From positions 2,738,187-2,802,186 of the forward strand of contig NC_079474.1 in the NCBI RefSeq assembly GCF_026230105.1: a DNA stretch of 64,000 bases, given 5' to 3'. Positions 22,100-32,172 of the stretch are shown here, piece by piece. Position 1 is the stretch's first letter; each line of letters starts with the position of its first letter. Origin of the DNA: Diorhabda sublineata. Taxonomy: Eukaryota > Arthropoda > Insecta > Coleoptera > Chrysomelidae. The notes under the pieces are model-generated. The model was not told where the DNA came from. It was given only the letters and a program-made list of their open reading frames with translations, and ran no database searches. The position numbers were made by a program, and so were the translations under genes.

Positions 22100-23750
22100 T
22101 ATTACAAACACCGTTTTGTTAGGTTAAGTTGGATTAATTTAGGTTAGGTTCCTCTTCTGCGCACTAAAGGACCTTGGAGTTGGTGCAGTGGTGGTTCCTT
22201 TTCTTTTGATGCATAAGGATGAATAAGGAAGAATAAAGTTAAGGGTTAGTTCAAATAAAAAATAATAACTAAAAAGAGTCACAAGTATTTTTATTTTGTG
22301 CAACGAGAAAGTGATTCAGTACACGAATCCGTAACAGGATACGTTTTCCTTAAGTTAATAAGGAGCTCGTCACAATTTTACAACTGAAGTTTAAACCTCA
22401 AACGTCGATTTAAACGTTACGAGCGGTCTGGGGGTAGTTTAAACTTCAGTTTAACATGAAACGGAGGATCCGAATCTAACTTTATACAATATTATAAAGG
22501 GTTTTGGTAGAATTGATGAAGATGATGAAAACTGACAGAAAAATGTCTGTTCAACTGTAAAATAGAGTTATCTAGGTTTAAACTAGAGTTTAATCTCCAC
22601 TTTTACCCTAATTTGTAAAATTGAGTCGATATTATAAAGTCTGGTTGACCAAATATTGAGATTCAACTGTTTAAGTCGTGTTTGGGTATTATAAACGTTA
22701 GCCAGGGGTCGAACGGATGGTTGACTATTGGTTGCTTTAACCAAAGATTATATACTCGAATAGATCTGCCACTCTATATAAAAGTTCGATCCTAGCGACA
22801 TCTCTCCTACTGGCTCCGTACCAAGAAAAAAGATTTCTATAATCAAAGATCGCTTACTTATTCGTGCATCCTGCCTTTAATCGTTTACTCATATTGAGTA
22901 AGTAAACACAACAGCACAATTCACAACACATAATTACTTTTAAATGCAAAAAAAAGCAAATAACTAATAAACAAACCATATCAAACACCTTCGCAAATAT
23001 TTTATACACATTTGCAAGATGGACGTTGTTCATTCAATAATATTGGCAGATTGACAAACACTCAAAAATAAAACACCAAAAAGTAAGCTTTTAGATGTGA
23101 GCCGGTATCATAGATGGCGTTGAAAATCGTCCTGAACTTCTCCTATTCCAGCGCACAGGCCCTGGGTTCAACCATAACGAAAATTCAGTTTGAAATGTCA
23201 ACCGAGAGTTGAAATGTACTTTCTAACCTCAATTTTTGTTTACTTTGGCTTGCGTTTGATGAATTAACTTATTATTTTGAATTAATTGAATCATTTGAAC
23301 AATATCGTCATCATTTTTTCTCGAAATTTTACCAAACAGGCTACTTTAGAAAGATAACAGTTTTTGTTTTTAAATTTATATAATGTTGGAACTAGGCTAC
23401 TGACATTTCCCCGGCAACTGACAGTTTGCTCGGATTTGATTGGTTAAAATTGAACTGTCAGTGCAGCTCCATTAGGCCAATTGATGGTTGCAAATGGGCT
23501 ATAATACCGAGAAGATGTTAACCATGGGTGGAGTTGCGACCAACGGTTTAATAACGTCTGGTAGAACCAAAATTTTTATAACACCGACCCTTAGTCGTCT
23601 TTCTAGATAGCTTGGAATGTCAGTGGACTAACCTCTTATGTCCTCTTCTCAAATGAATTTAGGAAAGGAAGAAAGAAGAAGAAAATAAAACGAAATATAT
23701 TATAAATAAATAATAATCACAAATTCAAAATGAAATTTTAATATCAGGTA
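22100..23750. other. Intergenic DNA with TTTAAAC-rich inverted repeats
   Basis: A perfect 15-bp inverted repeat, aactgaagtttaaac (22382-22396) with its complement at 22437-22451, lies among many gtttaaac motifs. Several 'attataaa ... ggttga' segments up to 23590 look like remnants of small inverted-repeat elements, but I could not define boundaries. No gene was seen. Confidence 0.4.
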
Positions 23751-23759
23751 CAAATTCTT

Positions 23760-23954
23760 TTACAAACTAGTTTCAAGTTTATTATTTTGGCGTATTTTGA
23801 TATCGAGAAATATCGTATCGTTTTTAACATGGTTACTTTTCAAAAGAGTAGAGTGGGGAATGAAAATATAACACGAAGAAGATTCTTGTGGTTCTTCACA
23901 TTCTTCGTTTCCTGTTTGTCGTTTTGCGGTTATTACTTTAGTAAAAGGCTTCGC
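23760..23954 (-). CDS. TRAF-like exon 5: end of MATH domain and C-terminus
   Basis: The acceptor is cgatttcag and the exon is phase 0. It encodes AKPFTKVITAKRQTGNEECE, then SSSCYIFIPHSTLLKSN and VKNDTIFLDIKIRQNN, ending NKLETSL with the stop at 23760-23762. The last strands correspond to the TRAF 'F-V-x-H-s-x-L ... Y-I-K-D-D-T-l-f-I-k-v' ending. Confidence 0.88.
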   Translation of the reverse strand, partial: AKPFTKVITAKRQTGNEECEEPQESSSCYIFIPHSTLLKSNHVKNDTIFLDIKIRQNNKLETSL

Positions 23955-26900
23955 CTGAAATCGCAAATTTACTATATCAATGTCGCTGTAGATTATAAAC
24001 AAATTTTTTTACTCAGCGACACAAAGAAAAATTATCATTAAAACATACACGAACCTTTTCTAAATCATCAAGATCTCGTAATACTACGGTTCCTTCAATA
24101 TTACAAGGCCACTTTAGTACCATATCGAAATCTCCTTTAAGAACATGCAGACATAACAATGCATATCTATCTTTCCATTTTTTTAATCCATTCATATACA
24201 TTAACACCTAAAATATTAAAATTCTGATAGATCGGAGGTTAAGGGGTTCAACTCACCAATATTGAGTGATCTTATGTTAAAAGAGGCCCGCAGAAACAAG
24301 AAACAGTTCTTTACGTAGCAGTTACACCGACCATCACACTTTTGTTTACTAAGATCGCAAGTACATCTTGCTCGTTGTCCAAAATGGTTCCCAAAACACA
24401 GAACTACCGCACGAATCGGCGTTCTTCCAGCCCCAGGTGGATAGGTCCGGAATTTCTTGCATCGCGATGACGCACTTCCCCATAACTTTGTAGCCTATCC
24501 TTCAATTCTTCTCTAGGGGATGGTAGAGCCTCCAGAGGTCACCTACAAGCAAAACCAGAGGAAGAACGTGGCAAGAAGATGGTAAAACGTGACAACGAAA
24601 GCCGTGAATGGGTAGACTACGACCACCGTCCAACTGACTACTTCCACGTTCATGCAAAAAGATTGCAGCAAGTTGGAGTTGAATAAAAATAAAGTCAAGA
24701 ACTTTATCACCCTTATAGAGACAATGAACGGGAGCAAAAAAAATGGGAGTTAGTATGATAAGGAACATCATTACCAAGAAGGAGAAAGACTAAGTGAAAG
24801 ATAGATCCCGAATCCCTAATCATCATTGATGGAAGTGGGAAGTAGGGAAACCTAGTGGGTAGTGCGTGCACTAGGTAAATACTTACCCTAACCCTATATC
24901 CATATTCGTGTGTGAAAAATATGGGGCTTTTAACCACATTTCCTGATTGTTTTGCTTGAATCATTTTAGCATCGACTTCTGTGATCCTCCATAACAATCT
25001 CCCAGGTCCTGGTCTGAAATCATTCGAACTGGTAAGTCCTTCTAATATTTCCATATCTAACTTCATCTGGGTGAATTCTTTCTTTAAATTTTCGTATTCT
25101 TTTTCCATATTTTCCATTTTTTTAATAGCTTCGGAAGCGCTTTGACCTACTCCTCTCAAATCGTAGATGATATTAGTGAATTTGATTCCTTGATCTTCTA
25201 GTTGAACTTTGGCGTTTTCTATATCTTGTTTTGTTATGTCTAAAGCATCTTTAACGTCGCCGAGTATCGCTAGATTTTTTGCATTTTCTTGAGCCGACGT
25301 TTTTTTAATTTCCTCGAAGTTTTCTTCGAAGCTCATATCTACTTGTCTGTTGTAAGCTTGTTCTCTTCGAAAACTATCTACAAGTCCACTTATTTGGTCT
25401 TGTAGTTTTTCTATAAGCATCATCCTAGTCTGCAAACCCATAACCTTGCTATCTAAGTCTCTTTTTGCTCTATCTACGCTTGATAAATTCACTTTCAAAG
25501 CCTCCAGAATTGAATCAGTCTTTTTTCTCCAATCATAAGCAAGTTGGTTTTGATATTTGATTTTCTCTAAATCGAGGTTGAGTTGAAGCTGAGACGTTTT
25601 CAATTTCTCATAGTTCGTTAATGAAGTTGATAGATGGTTATTGTTGTCCTGTTGGAACTGAAATCTGCTTTCGAGATCTGCAATTTTTCTAGAGAGCTTG
25701 TAAAGTTCGTTTTGATTGTCATTTTTCATCAATCCATTATTCGTGGCTAGAATACAAAGAAGGGGTTGTTAGAACCATACGTAATCCCGATTGTAAAACA
25801 CGGCGCAGGCTCGGTGATGGTTTGGGGATGTTTTGAAGGAAAGGCGACTGAAGACCTGGTAACAATTGTAGTACGTTCTGGCCAGTGCTTGATCAGAAGA
25901 AAATTTATCATCCAGTATGACAACGATCCCAGGGAACAAAGAATATTCAAAAGAATTTGAAAAGAAAAATGTATTGGAAGTAATGATTTGGCCGTCACAG
26001 TCGCCCGACCTAGACCCGATTGAGTGGTTGTGGAACAAATTGAACAGGGAAGCAAAAGAGGGTTGTTTTGTATAAGGCAAACTATAGGGTAGGTAAAAAC
26101 TTTTGACCTTTGACAGATAAAGCAGTTGTTTCATGAATAATGAGTATATGGTGTCTAGAATTTGATTTATTCGTATTTTTAAGAATTATTTCTATTTTTT
26201 CTCAAAACATAAAAATTTCAACATCAGATAATAATTTGTACAATGAGAGGTGGTGGAAACGGTGTAAAATTTTTCAAAATTCCTTTAGCTACACTCATAA
26301 TAAATTACAAAAGCTATTTATACGAGAGCAATATAAAATCCAGTCGAATTTGTTTCTACGCAATTTATAATAGTATATTGAGTAAGTATTTATGTAGATA
26401 TCAGAGCTATCAGGCGTAAAAATTCGTTTTTCATTACATAAAAATAATAATCTCCTCTTTTTGTAACAATAAAAGCATTTTTATTCATTTGATTTGCTTC
26501 AATGTATTATAGAAAGTTTGATTCGTAATAAAAGAATCCTCAATTTTCACAAAATCCATTCTTGGTGATGTTACACAAAATTTTTCACTATTTACACGCA
26601 CCTAAGCGTACCAAAAATCATTTTAAATCTGAAAGTAACACAATGAAGATAAAATAATGCATATTATGAGGATAACCCTTAAATGTCACTAATGTCAATA
26701 AATCAACAACAATGTCAAGATTAGGCTAGTTTTTCGAAATCTACACCAATACTCCGGCCAGTGATAATAATGACGTCATGAATCGACGTTTTATTTATGA
26801 TATATTTGGAATATGTTTGAGAGTGCGTTATTAATTGTGAAAATGTTAAAAATTCTAAAGAACTCACAATTATAACCCGTTTGCAAGGGTACAAAACATA

Positions 26901-27761
26901 ATCTATCGTTGTTAGGTAAAACTTTATTCATCAGTACATTATGGCGTTAATTAATGACATCATTACAACTAAAAAAGGTAAACTATAGAAGCTAGTTTTT
27001 TAAAAATGGCATCTTGTTTACTTTTGAGGTTATGTATTAAAGTTATAGTAATTTATAGTTGAAGACATTTACCAACAACCCCTTTTGAATATATTTTTTT
27101 AATAAATCATATATATCCAACTTACTTCTAGTGGAATTGTTTGAAGCTATATTCCTGCTGTCTGGTGCTAGCCCATAAGACGTATTTGGTACTCGTCGCT
27201 TTTGTTGTTTTGGTAAAGTATTAGTAGTCCTGTTGACACACTCTTTATTGTGTTTTTGTAATCCCATTCTTGGTACATAAGCACCGCATTTATTAACACA
27301 CGGTACCAAAACGTTCCCACATACTGTAGTATGCCCCTTTGAATCATGGCGAAAATAAAGTAAATAGTCAATTGCTTTAGATTATTATTATATTATACGG
27401 AAACTACAACAGTTATTATTACCGGGGTTGAAAAGAAAGTTGCATCAGAGAAAGTATACTGGTTGAAATTAATACCCATATATAGAGTTAGACTATGAAA
27501 TAATAATCTTATTAAGGGTCGTAGGGTTAAATATACCGAGCTATAAGTTTTATTTTTGGAGTACAAAACAAAAAGAAATGAAGCGGCAAAAATAGTGTAT
27601 AATAATAATTAAGATTTTTTAATGGATTTTTGAAGTAAAATCAATTCAAAAAAAATATTTGTTGACAAATCAAGAAAACTTACCACTTCTGTGTCATTTT
27701 CGATAACTTTATTACAGAAATAACAGGTGAATTTTGGCACTGGTCTCGGATTAATTTCCAT
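23760..27761 (-). CDS. TRAF-family (TRAF-like) protein, five exons, complete
   Basis: TRAFs are cytoplasmic adaptors that trimerise through a coiled coil and bind receptor tails with the C-terminal MATH/TRAF-C domain. Joining 27684-27761, 27126-27336, 24887-25746, 24049-24207 and 23760-23954 gives an in-phase 500-residue protein. Two zinc fingers with nearly identical spacing sit at the N-terminus: C13-x2-C16-x11-H28-x3-C32 and C39-x3-C43-x11-H55-x3-C59. A coiled coil covers about residues 105-335. A MATH domain runs from about 345 to 490, starting GRLLWRIT and SPIFFTHEYGYRVR, continuing LKGDFDMVLKWPC and ending IPHSTLL ... VKNDTIFLDIKI. There is no N-terminal RING, so ubiquitin-ligase activity is not expected. 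The closest named insect protein may be 'Traf-like', but I did not assign a symbol. The gene is convergent with Shank. Confidence 0.88.
24049..24207 (-). CDS. TRAF-like exon 4: central MATH domain
   Basis: The acceptor is atattttag and the donor is CGT|GTATGT; the exon has 53 codons and phase 0 at both ends. It encodes VLMYMNGLKKWKDRYALLCL, then HVLKGDFDMVLKWPCNIEG. This matches the TRAF-C pattern Y-L-N-G ... L-S-x-F-x-V-x-x-G-x-y-D-x-x-L-x-W-P-F, although the final aromatic is Cys here. Confidence 0.9.
24210..24886. other. TRAF-like intron 3, no feature seen
   Basis: The 679-bp intron lies between the two MATH exons. The antisense and sense open frames here have no domain similarity that I can recognise. 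Confidence 0.6.
24887..25746 (-). CDS. TRAF-like exon 3: coiled coil and start of MATH domain
   Basis: The acceptor is ttgtattctag and the donor is AGG|GTAAGT. Heptad-rich sequence (for example LYKLSRKIADLESRF and LYK-to-KKEFTQMKLDMEIL) runs for about 230 residues, then GRLLWRITEVDAK opens the MATH domain, which reaches HEYGYRVR at the splice. The sequence beyond the donor is intron. The acceptor region overlaps a Tc1 fragment on the other strand. Confidence 0.9.
25752..26085 (+). mobile_element. Tc1-type transposase fragment in TRAF-like intron 2
   Basis: Plus-strand frames give VKHGAGSVMVWGCFEGKATE and DLV, the diagnostic Tc1 block. SGQCLIRRKFIIQYDNDP follows (the Q-x-D-N-D-P catalytic-Asp region), then, after frameshifts, a stretch like 'W-P-S-x-S-P-D-L-D-P-I-E-x-L-W' around 25985-26040. 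It is truncated at both ends with stops and is a dead copy. Confidence 0.85.
26090..27120. other. TRAF-like intron 2 remainder, no feature seen
   Basis: The sequence is AT-rich. The open frames (for example 26140-26370, plus strand) show no recognisable domain or splice context. Confidence 0.5.
27126..27336 (-). CDS. TRAF-like exon 2: zinc fingers 1-2
   Basis: The acceptor is gattcaaag and the donor is A|GTAAGT, phase 0 to phase 1. The exon encodes GHTTVCGNVLVPCVNKC, then GAYVPRMGLQKHNKECV, a TRAF-type zinc finger. A linker with QKRRVPNTSYG and SNNSTR follows. The open frame extends both 5' and 3' of these splice sites, but only this interval keeps phase with exons 1 and 3. Confidence 0.82.
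27684..27761 (-). CDS. TRAF-like exon 1: start codon and first half of zinc finger 1
   Basis: The ATG is at 27761-27759 and the exon encodes MEINPRPVPKFTCYFCNKVI then ENDTEV, ending at a consensus GTAAGT donor in phase 0. It supplies Cys13 and Cys16; the His and Cys that complete the finger come from exon 2. That shared finger supports both the start and the junction. Confidence 0.83.
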
Positions 27762-28650
27762 ATTTGTTCTAAGTTGTTATCATATTACAACTATGACGTT
27801 ATCTTGACGAAAAAAAAGGTGATACATACACATTTAGTGTGTATAAAAATAAAACAGTGTCTGTTTCATATTGCAAACAGTAGATTAGATAAAAAAGTCG
27901 CGCACGCATCGATTAAAATTACTCACTATATTTTTTTACCGAATTGGTACAATGTTTGATCACACATTCGAATGATTATCATTCTCATTATATCTCTGAA
28001 TTTACCTAAACAGTCTATATAGTATAAATTACACACACCCACAAACAAACAATAGAAATACCAAATTTGCATGCAGTCGTTAATTATAAGATTATGGACC
28101 AAATGACTTTTTATTTATCAGCGCAAACGTGATACAACAAATGTTATTAAAATGTGACTTGTAACAATTTTCATAATTTAAGACGTTCAATACTAAGATA
28201 CGCGAATGATCAAACTTGTAATATGATTACTAAGAATCGCCCTTTAGGTTTTTGGAGCCTACCGGAACCTAAGAAGTTTACTTCAAAGAATCGTTTAAGA
28301 ACGCCGGTTATTGATCTCAGTTGTATTCAGAAATGTACATAATGAGAATATTTAAAATTTCTTTTCTAAATCAAAAATTATATCAACTAATTTCAGAGAA
28401 GGGGTTTCTGCGCCTAAAGCATAGTTGTAAGACTCCAATCTTTGCGAATTTAGAGCCCTTGTGCACAATTTGGACCCGTTTAGTATCAATCTAGTTGACT
28501 TTCCCAAAACGACACAACCAAAAATTATTTTTATAAATTGATTCCAATAATACAAAAAAAAATTCACAAAATAAATACTTTATTCACCAAAAGTATTTTG
28601 TTTACGATGAAAAGAAAAAAATCAGCTGTTTTTGACATTAAATTGACATC
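27762..28650. other. Region upstream of the TRAF-like gene; two unassigned short ORFs
   Basis: It presumably holds the TRAF-like promoter, but no core motif is clear. A 62-residue plus-strand frame (28154-28342, ending VIDLSCIQKCT) and a 71-residue minus-strand frame (28352-28567, containing SYNYALGAETPSLKLV) converge with a 9-bp gap. I recognise neither and cannot support them as genes. Confidence 0.35.
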
Positions 28651-28659
28651 GTTTTAGAA

Positions 28660-29640
28660 TTGCCTATTCTTTACAAGAGGTTAGTTTTCTTATAGTGGCT
28701 GTATAAGGTTGAACGAAGAGACCTTTATATACGAAGTTTGTTTGTGAAATAAGAAGATTGAAAGTGATTTTAAAAATGTATCATTTGGTTCAAGACAGTT
28801 AATTGAAATGTTTATTTTTTCCTTAAATGAATCACGCAAATTAATTAAAGATAAAAATCAGCAGATTTTGACATCGTTTTAGAATGAACAATTCTTTATA
28901 AGAGATTAGTTTTCGTAGAGTGACTGTATAGGGAGAAAGGAGAGACCTTTATACACGAGGTTTTGTTTATGAAAAAAGAAGATACGAGAGTGATAATAGA
29001 AATAGATAAGTAATTAAAATGTTAATTTTACTCTATAAAATAATATACCACATAAACTGAGGAGTGTAGAAGAAAGGAGAATCTATATCAAAAAGTGTCC
29101 ATTGAAAAAAGTAAATTAAGGTGGTCCTTTAGTAGCTAATGTAAAGATTTTAAAAACAGCTCCAGAAATTATTAGAGTAGGATAGTAAATTAAAGCATTT
29201 CAACAAAATTATCTATGTACAAATCAATTAGCAAATTTGTTTATCAAATCATATCATTTCCACTTGCTACACTAGCGCTATTTTGGCGAGTATTGGAACA
29301 ATATTTCTTTATAAGAAGTTATATTTCTTATAGTGACTGTATAGGTTAGGAAGAAGAGACCTCTATATAAGAGGTGGGTTTTTGTAATAAGAAGATTGAA
29401 GGTGATATTGAAAATGTATCATTTGGTCCAAGATAGTTAATTGAAATGTTTATTTTACTCTAAAATGATTCACACAAATGAATAAGAGATAATAATCAGC
29501 TGATTTTGACATTAACCTAAGAGGTTAGTTTTATTTAAGTGGCTGTATAGGGTAGAAAGAAGAGACCTCTATATAACAGGTTTTGTTGGTGTAATAAGAT
29601 TATTTGGTCCATGATAGTTAATTCAAATGTTTTTTTACTA
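28660..29640. repeat. Diverged repeats, about four copies ('gtgactgtata ... gaagagacctttata')
   Basis: The block gaggttagttttcttatagtg, then gctgtata and gaagagacct(t/c)tatata, recurs near 28675, 28910, 29320 and 29520. Most copies are followed by aagaagattgaaagtgat and atcatttggt(t/c)ca. Spacings are irregular (about 200-410 bp), so these are older tandem or segmental copies. Confidence 0.75.
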
Positions 29641-31066
29641 TAAAAAATTTTGATATACAGGAATAAATAAAAATACAACGATAATTAATAATTCATTTAT
29701 TTATACTTTACATTTTTACAACCCGATTAAAAATCAGTATTTTTTCAGTCGATTAAGTACAGGTATGGAAAAAAATATTCTATTACAGAAAATAAATTCT
29801 ACAAAAACGTAGTAATTTGACTAATAGTTTACATTGTGAATGAACAAATAATACAAAAAAAACTAATTTACAATATTTGTACAAAAATAATTTAAATCCT
29901 ACATACAACAGTACACTGAAAATATTCTTCGATTCAAAATTTTGAACAAATGACAAAAGGAGTCTTAAGGAAGAAAAATCATTATTTTTTTAATAAGATC
30001 AAAATTAGAAAAATCAAAGAATTATTTTCATTGTTGAGAAAATAAAAAGTAAAACTGTTAGTTGTTTGTATGGCTAAGAATGGCAGGCAGCGCTGCTACC
30101 TATATGAGCATTTATTTGTTATTTACAAACATTAAAACATGGACTAACTAAAAAAATGGTTTCTGGTATTTTTTAAAATAGCTATTTTCATTAAAAAATA
30201 TCGTGTTCCAACTGACATTTAATACAATTTTTTTTTGGTACAAGATGACTACCATTTTTCACAACATGTAAAAAGCCAGTGAATACAAGATTTAGTGAAT
30301 GTGGTTAGGAGCAAAATTGAAGATATTACAAGGTCGACAGATAGAAGAATTCTGGTTGAATGAAGGCTATAATGCAAGATAAAAAAGTGGTTAAAAAAGA
30401 CTTGGATGTATTAGACTTTTAGGTATTAAAGGACAAAAAGGAAGGAGATTAAGTCTTAAGTGATTGAAGGAAGACCAGAAGGTACTGAAAGAAGAAACAA
30501 GAAGGGGTTGGACATATTTATATAAAGAAAAAAAGGGAAATAGTGATAGAGAAAATAATATAACAAAACTTGAAGGTATCAAAAAACAAAAAGATAGATA
30601 TTTAGATCAAATGGTTATAAATAGGTATCACAAGAAGGAATAAAATGACATTAGACAAAGTTAGATATAAAAAAATAAGTGAAAAAGTAGAAACATAATA
30701 TAAAGATGACTAATTTTTACAGAAGAAAAGACCTGAAGGCAATATTAAATGGTTAGAAGGAGACTTAAAACACTTAGATAAGAATTTGTTTGTTTAAGTG
30801 GTAAAAAAAGAACCTGGGAGTATCACAAGAACGACCAAAAGGACATTACGTAGAGTTAGACAAAAAGAATGAGTGAAAAGTATAGAAACAGTATGAAGGT
30901 GGCTAAGAAAAGACCTGTAGGCATAACAAGTGGTTATGAGAAGATTTGCTGTAAAAAGATGATCTGGAGGTATCACAACAAGGAAGAAAAAGATATTAGA
31001 CAATGTTATATAAATAAAAAAATCCTAAAACGATATGAAAAGAACTAATTCTTCAAATGCAATGGA
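29640..31066. other. AT-rich region downstream of dachsous with diverged repeat modules
   Basis: From about 30300 the text contains degenerate 'gaccaga/gacctg(g/a)aggtatcacaaga(a/g)gga' modules that grade into the 183-bp array. On the dachsous strand a possible poly(A) signal (tttatt on the shown strand) lies near 29697, but nothing proves use. No gene was seen. Confidence 0.4.
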
Positions 31067-31067
31067 A

Positions 31068-31760
31068 GAGAAAAGACCTGGAGGTGCAATGAGTGATTAG
31101 AAGAGACCTGGAGATATTACAAGACTGAAAGTAGTTAAAAGACGACCTGGAGGTATCCCAACAAGAAAGAAAAAGATATTAGACAACATTATATCAGTAA
31201 GAAAGTTCTTGAACAATATGAAAAGAACTAATACTTCAAATGCAATGGAAGAGAAAAGACCTGGAGGTGCAATGAGTGATTAGAAGAGACCTGGAGATAT
31301 TACAAGACTGAAAGTAGTTAAAAGACGACCTGGAGGTATCCCAACAAGAAAGAAAAAGATATTAGACAACATTATATCAGTAAGAAAGTTCTTAAACAAT
31401 ATGAAAAGAACTAATACTTCAAATGAAGCGGCGGAGAAAAGACCTGGAGGTGCAATGAGTGATTAGAAGAGACCTGGAGATATTACAAGACTGGAAGTAG
31501 TTAAAAGACGACCTGGAGGTATCCCAACAAGAGAGAAAAGGATATAAGAGAACGTTATATCAGTAAGAAAGTTCTTGAACAATATGAAAAGAACTAATAC
31601 TTCAAATGAAGTGGCGGAGAAAAGACCTGGAGGTGCAATGAGTGATTAGAAGAGACCTGGAGATATTACAAGACTGGAAGTAGTTAAAAGACGACCTGGA
31701 GGTATCCCAACAAGAAAGAAAAGGATATTAGAGAACGTTATATAAGTGAAAAAGCGGTTG
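31068..31760. repeat. 183-bp tandem array, four units, downstream of dachsous
   Basis: The marker gagaaaagacctggaggtgc starts at 31068, 31251, 31434 and 31617, a period of 183 bp. Each unit contains three internal 'gacctggag' submodules. Units are nearly identical. The array starts about 410 bp past the dachsous stop, so it could be transcribed as 3' UTR. Confidence 0.93.
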
Positions 31761-32172
31761 AGCAAATATCTGAAGTGCATAAGAAATGACCAAGAGTTGT
31801 TACAAAATTAAAAAAAAAAAATGTTAATCTACGTGGCCGATGGGGGATTACAAGAAGGACATTTGACGAAGTTTCATAAGAAAAAAAAATCAAAATGATA
31901 AGGAACTAACTGAACCTTGAAATAAAACGATTTTAGAAAGTTTCAATGCACCTCAACGGGTATTGTCGTTTCGATAAGATTATGAATTTTTAGGAACAAC
32001 AAATATCCAAGGAAACTTTGTTATTGCTTAAAAAATTCATTCACGGAATGAATCAATTTTAGATGAAAAATGCTATTTCAAAATAATTTGTATCAATTCT
32101 ATCAGTCTGTAAAACGCAACACAGCCAAAACGCTATATATATACCTACACACGCACATACACTAATCACTAA
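31761..32172 (-). other. Presumed proximal 3' UTR of dachsous
   Basis: This AT-rich sequence lies immediately downstream of the dachsous stop on the minus strand. No clear poly(A) signal was identified. Confidence 0.35.

Noticed and set aside
24502..24777. Hydrophobic minus-strand ORFs in TRAF intron 3
   Set aside because: They lie inside an intron whose flanking exons join in phase within the MATH domain; no domain similarity was seen.
28154..28567. Two convergent short ORFs upstream of the TRAF-like gene
   Set aside because: No recognised family, no splice context and no partner exons; kept only as unassigned.
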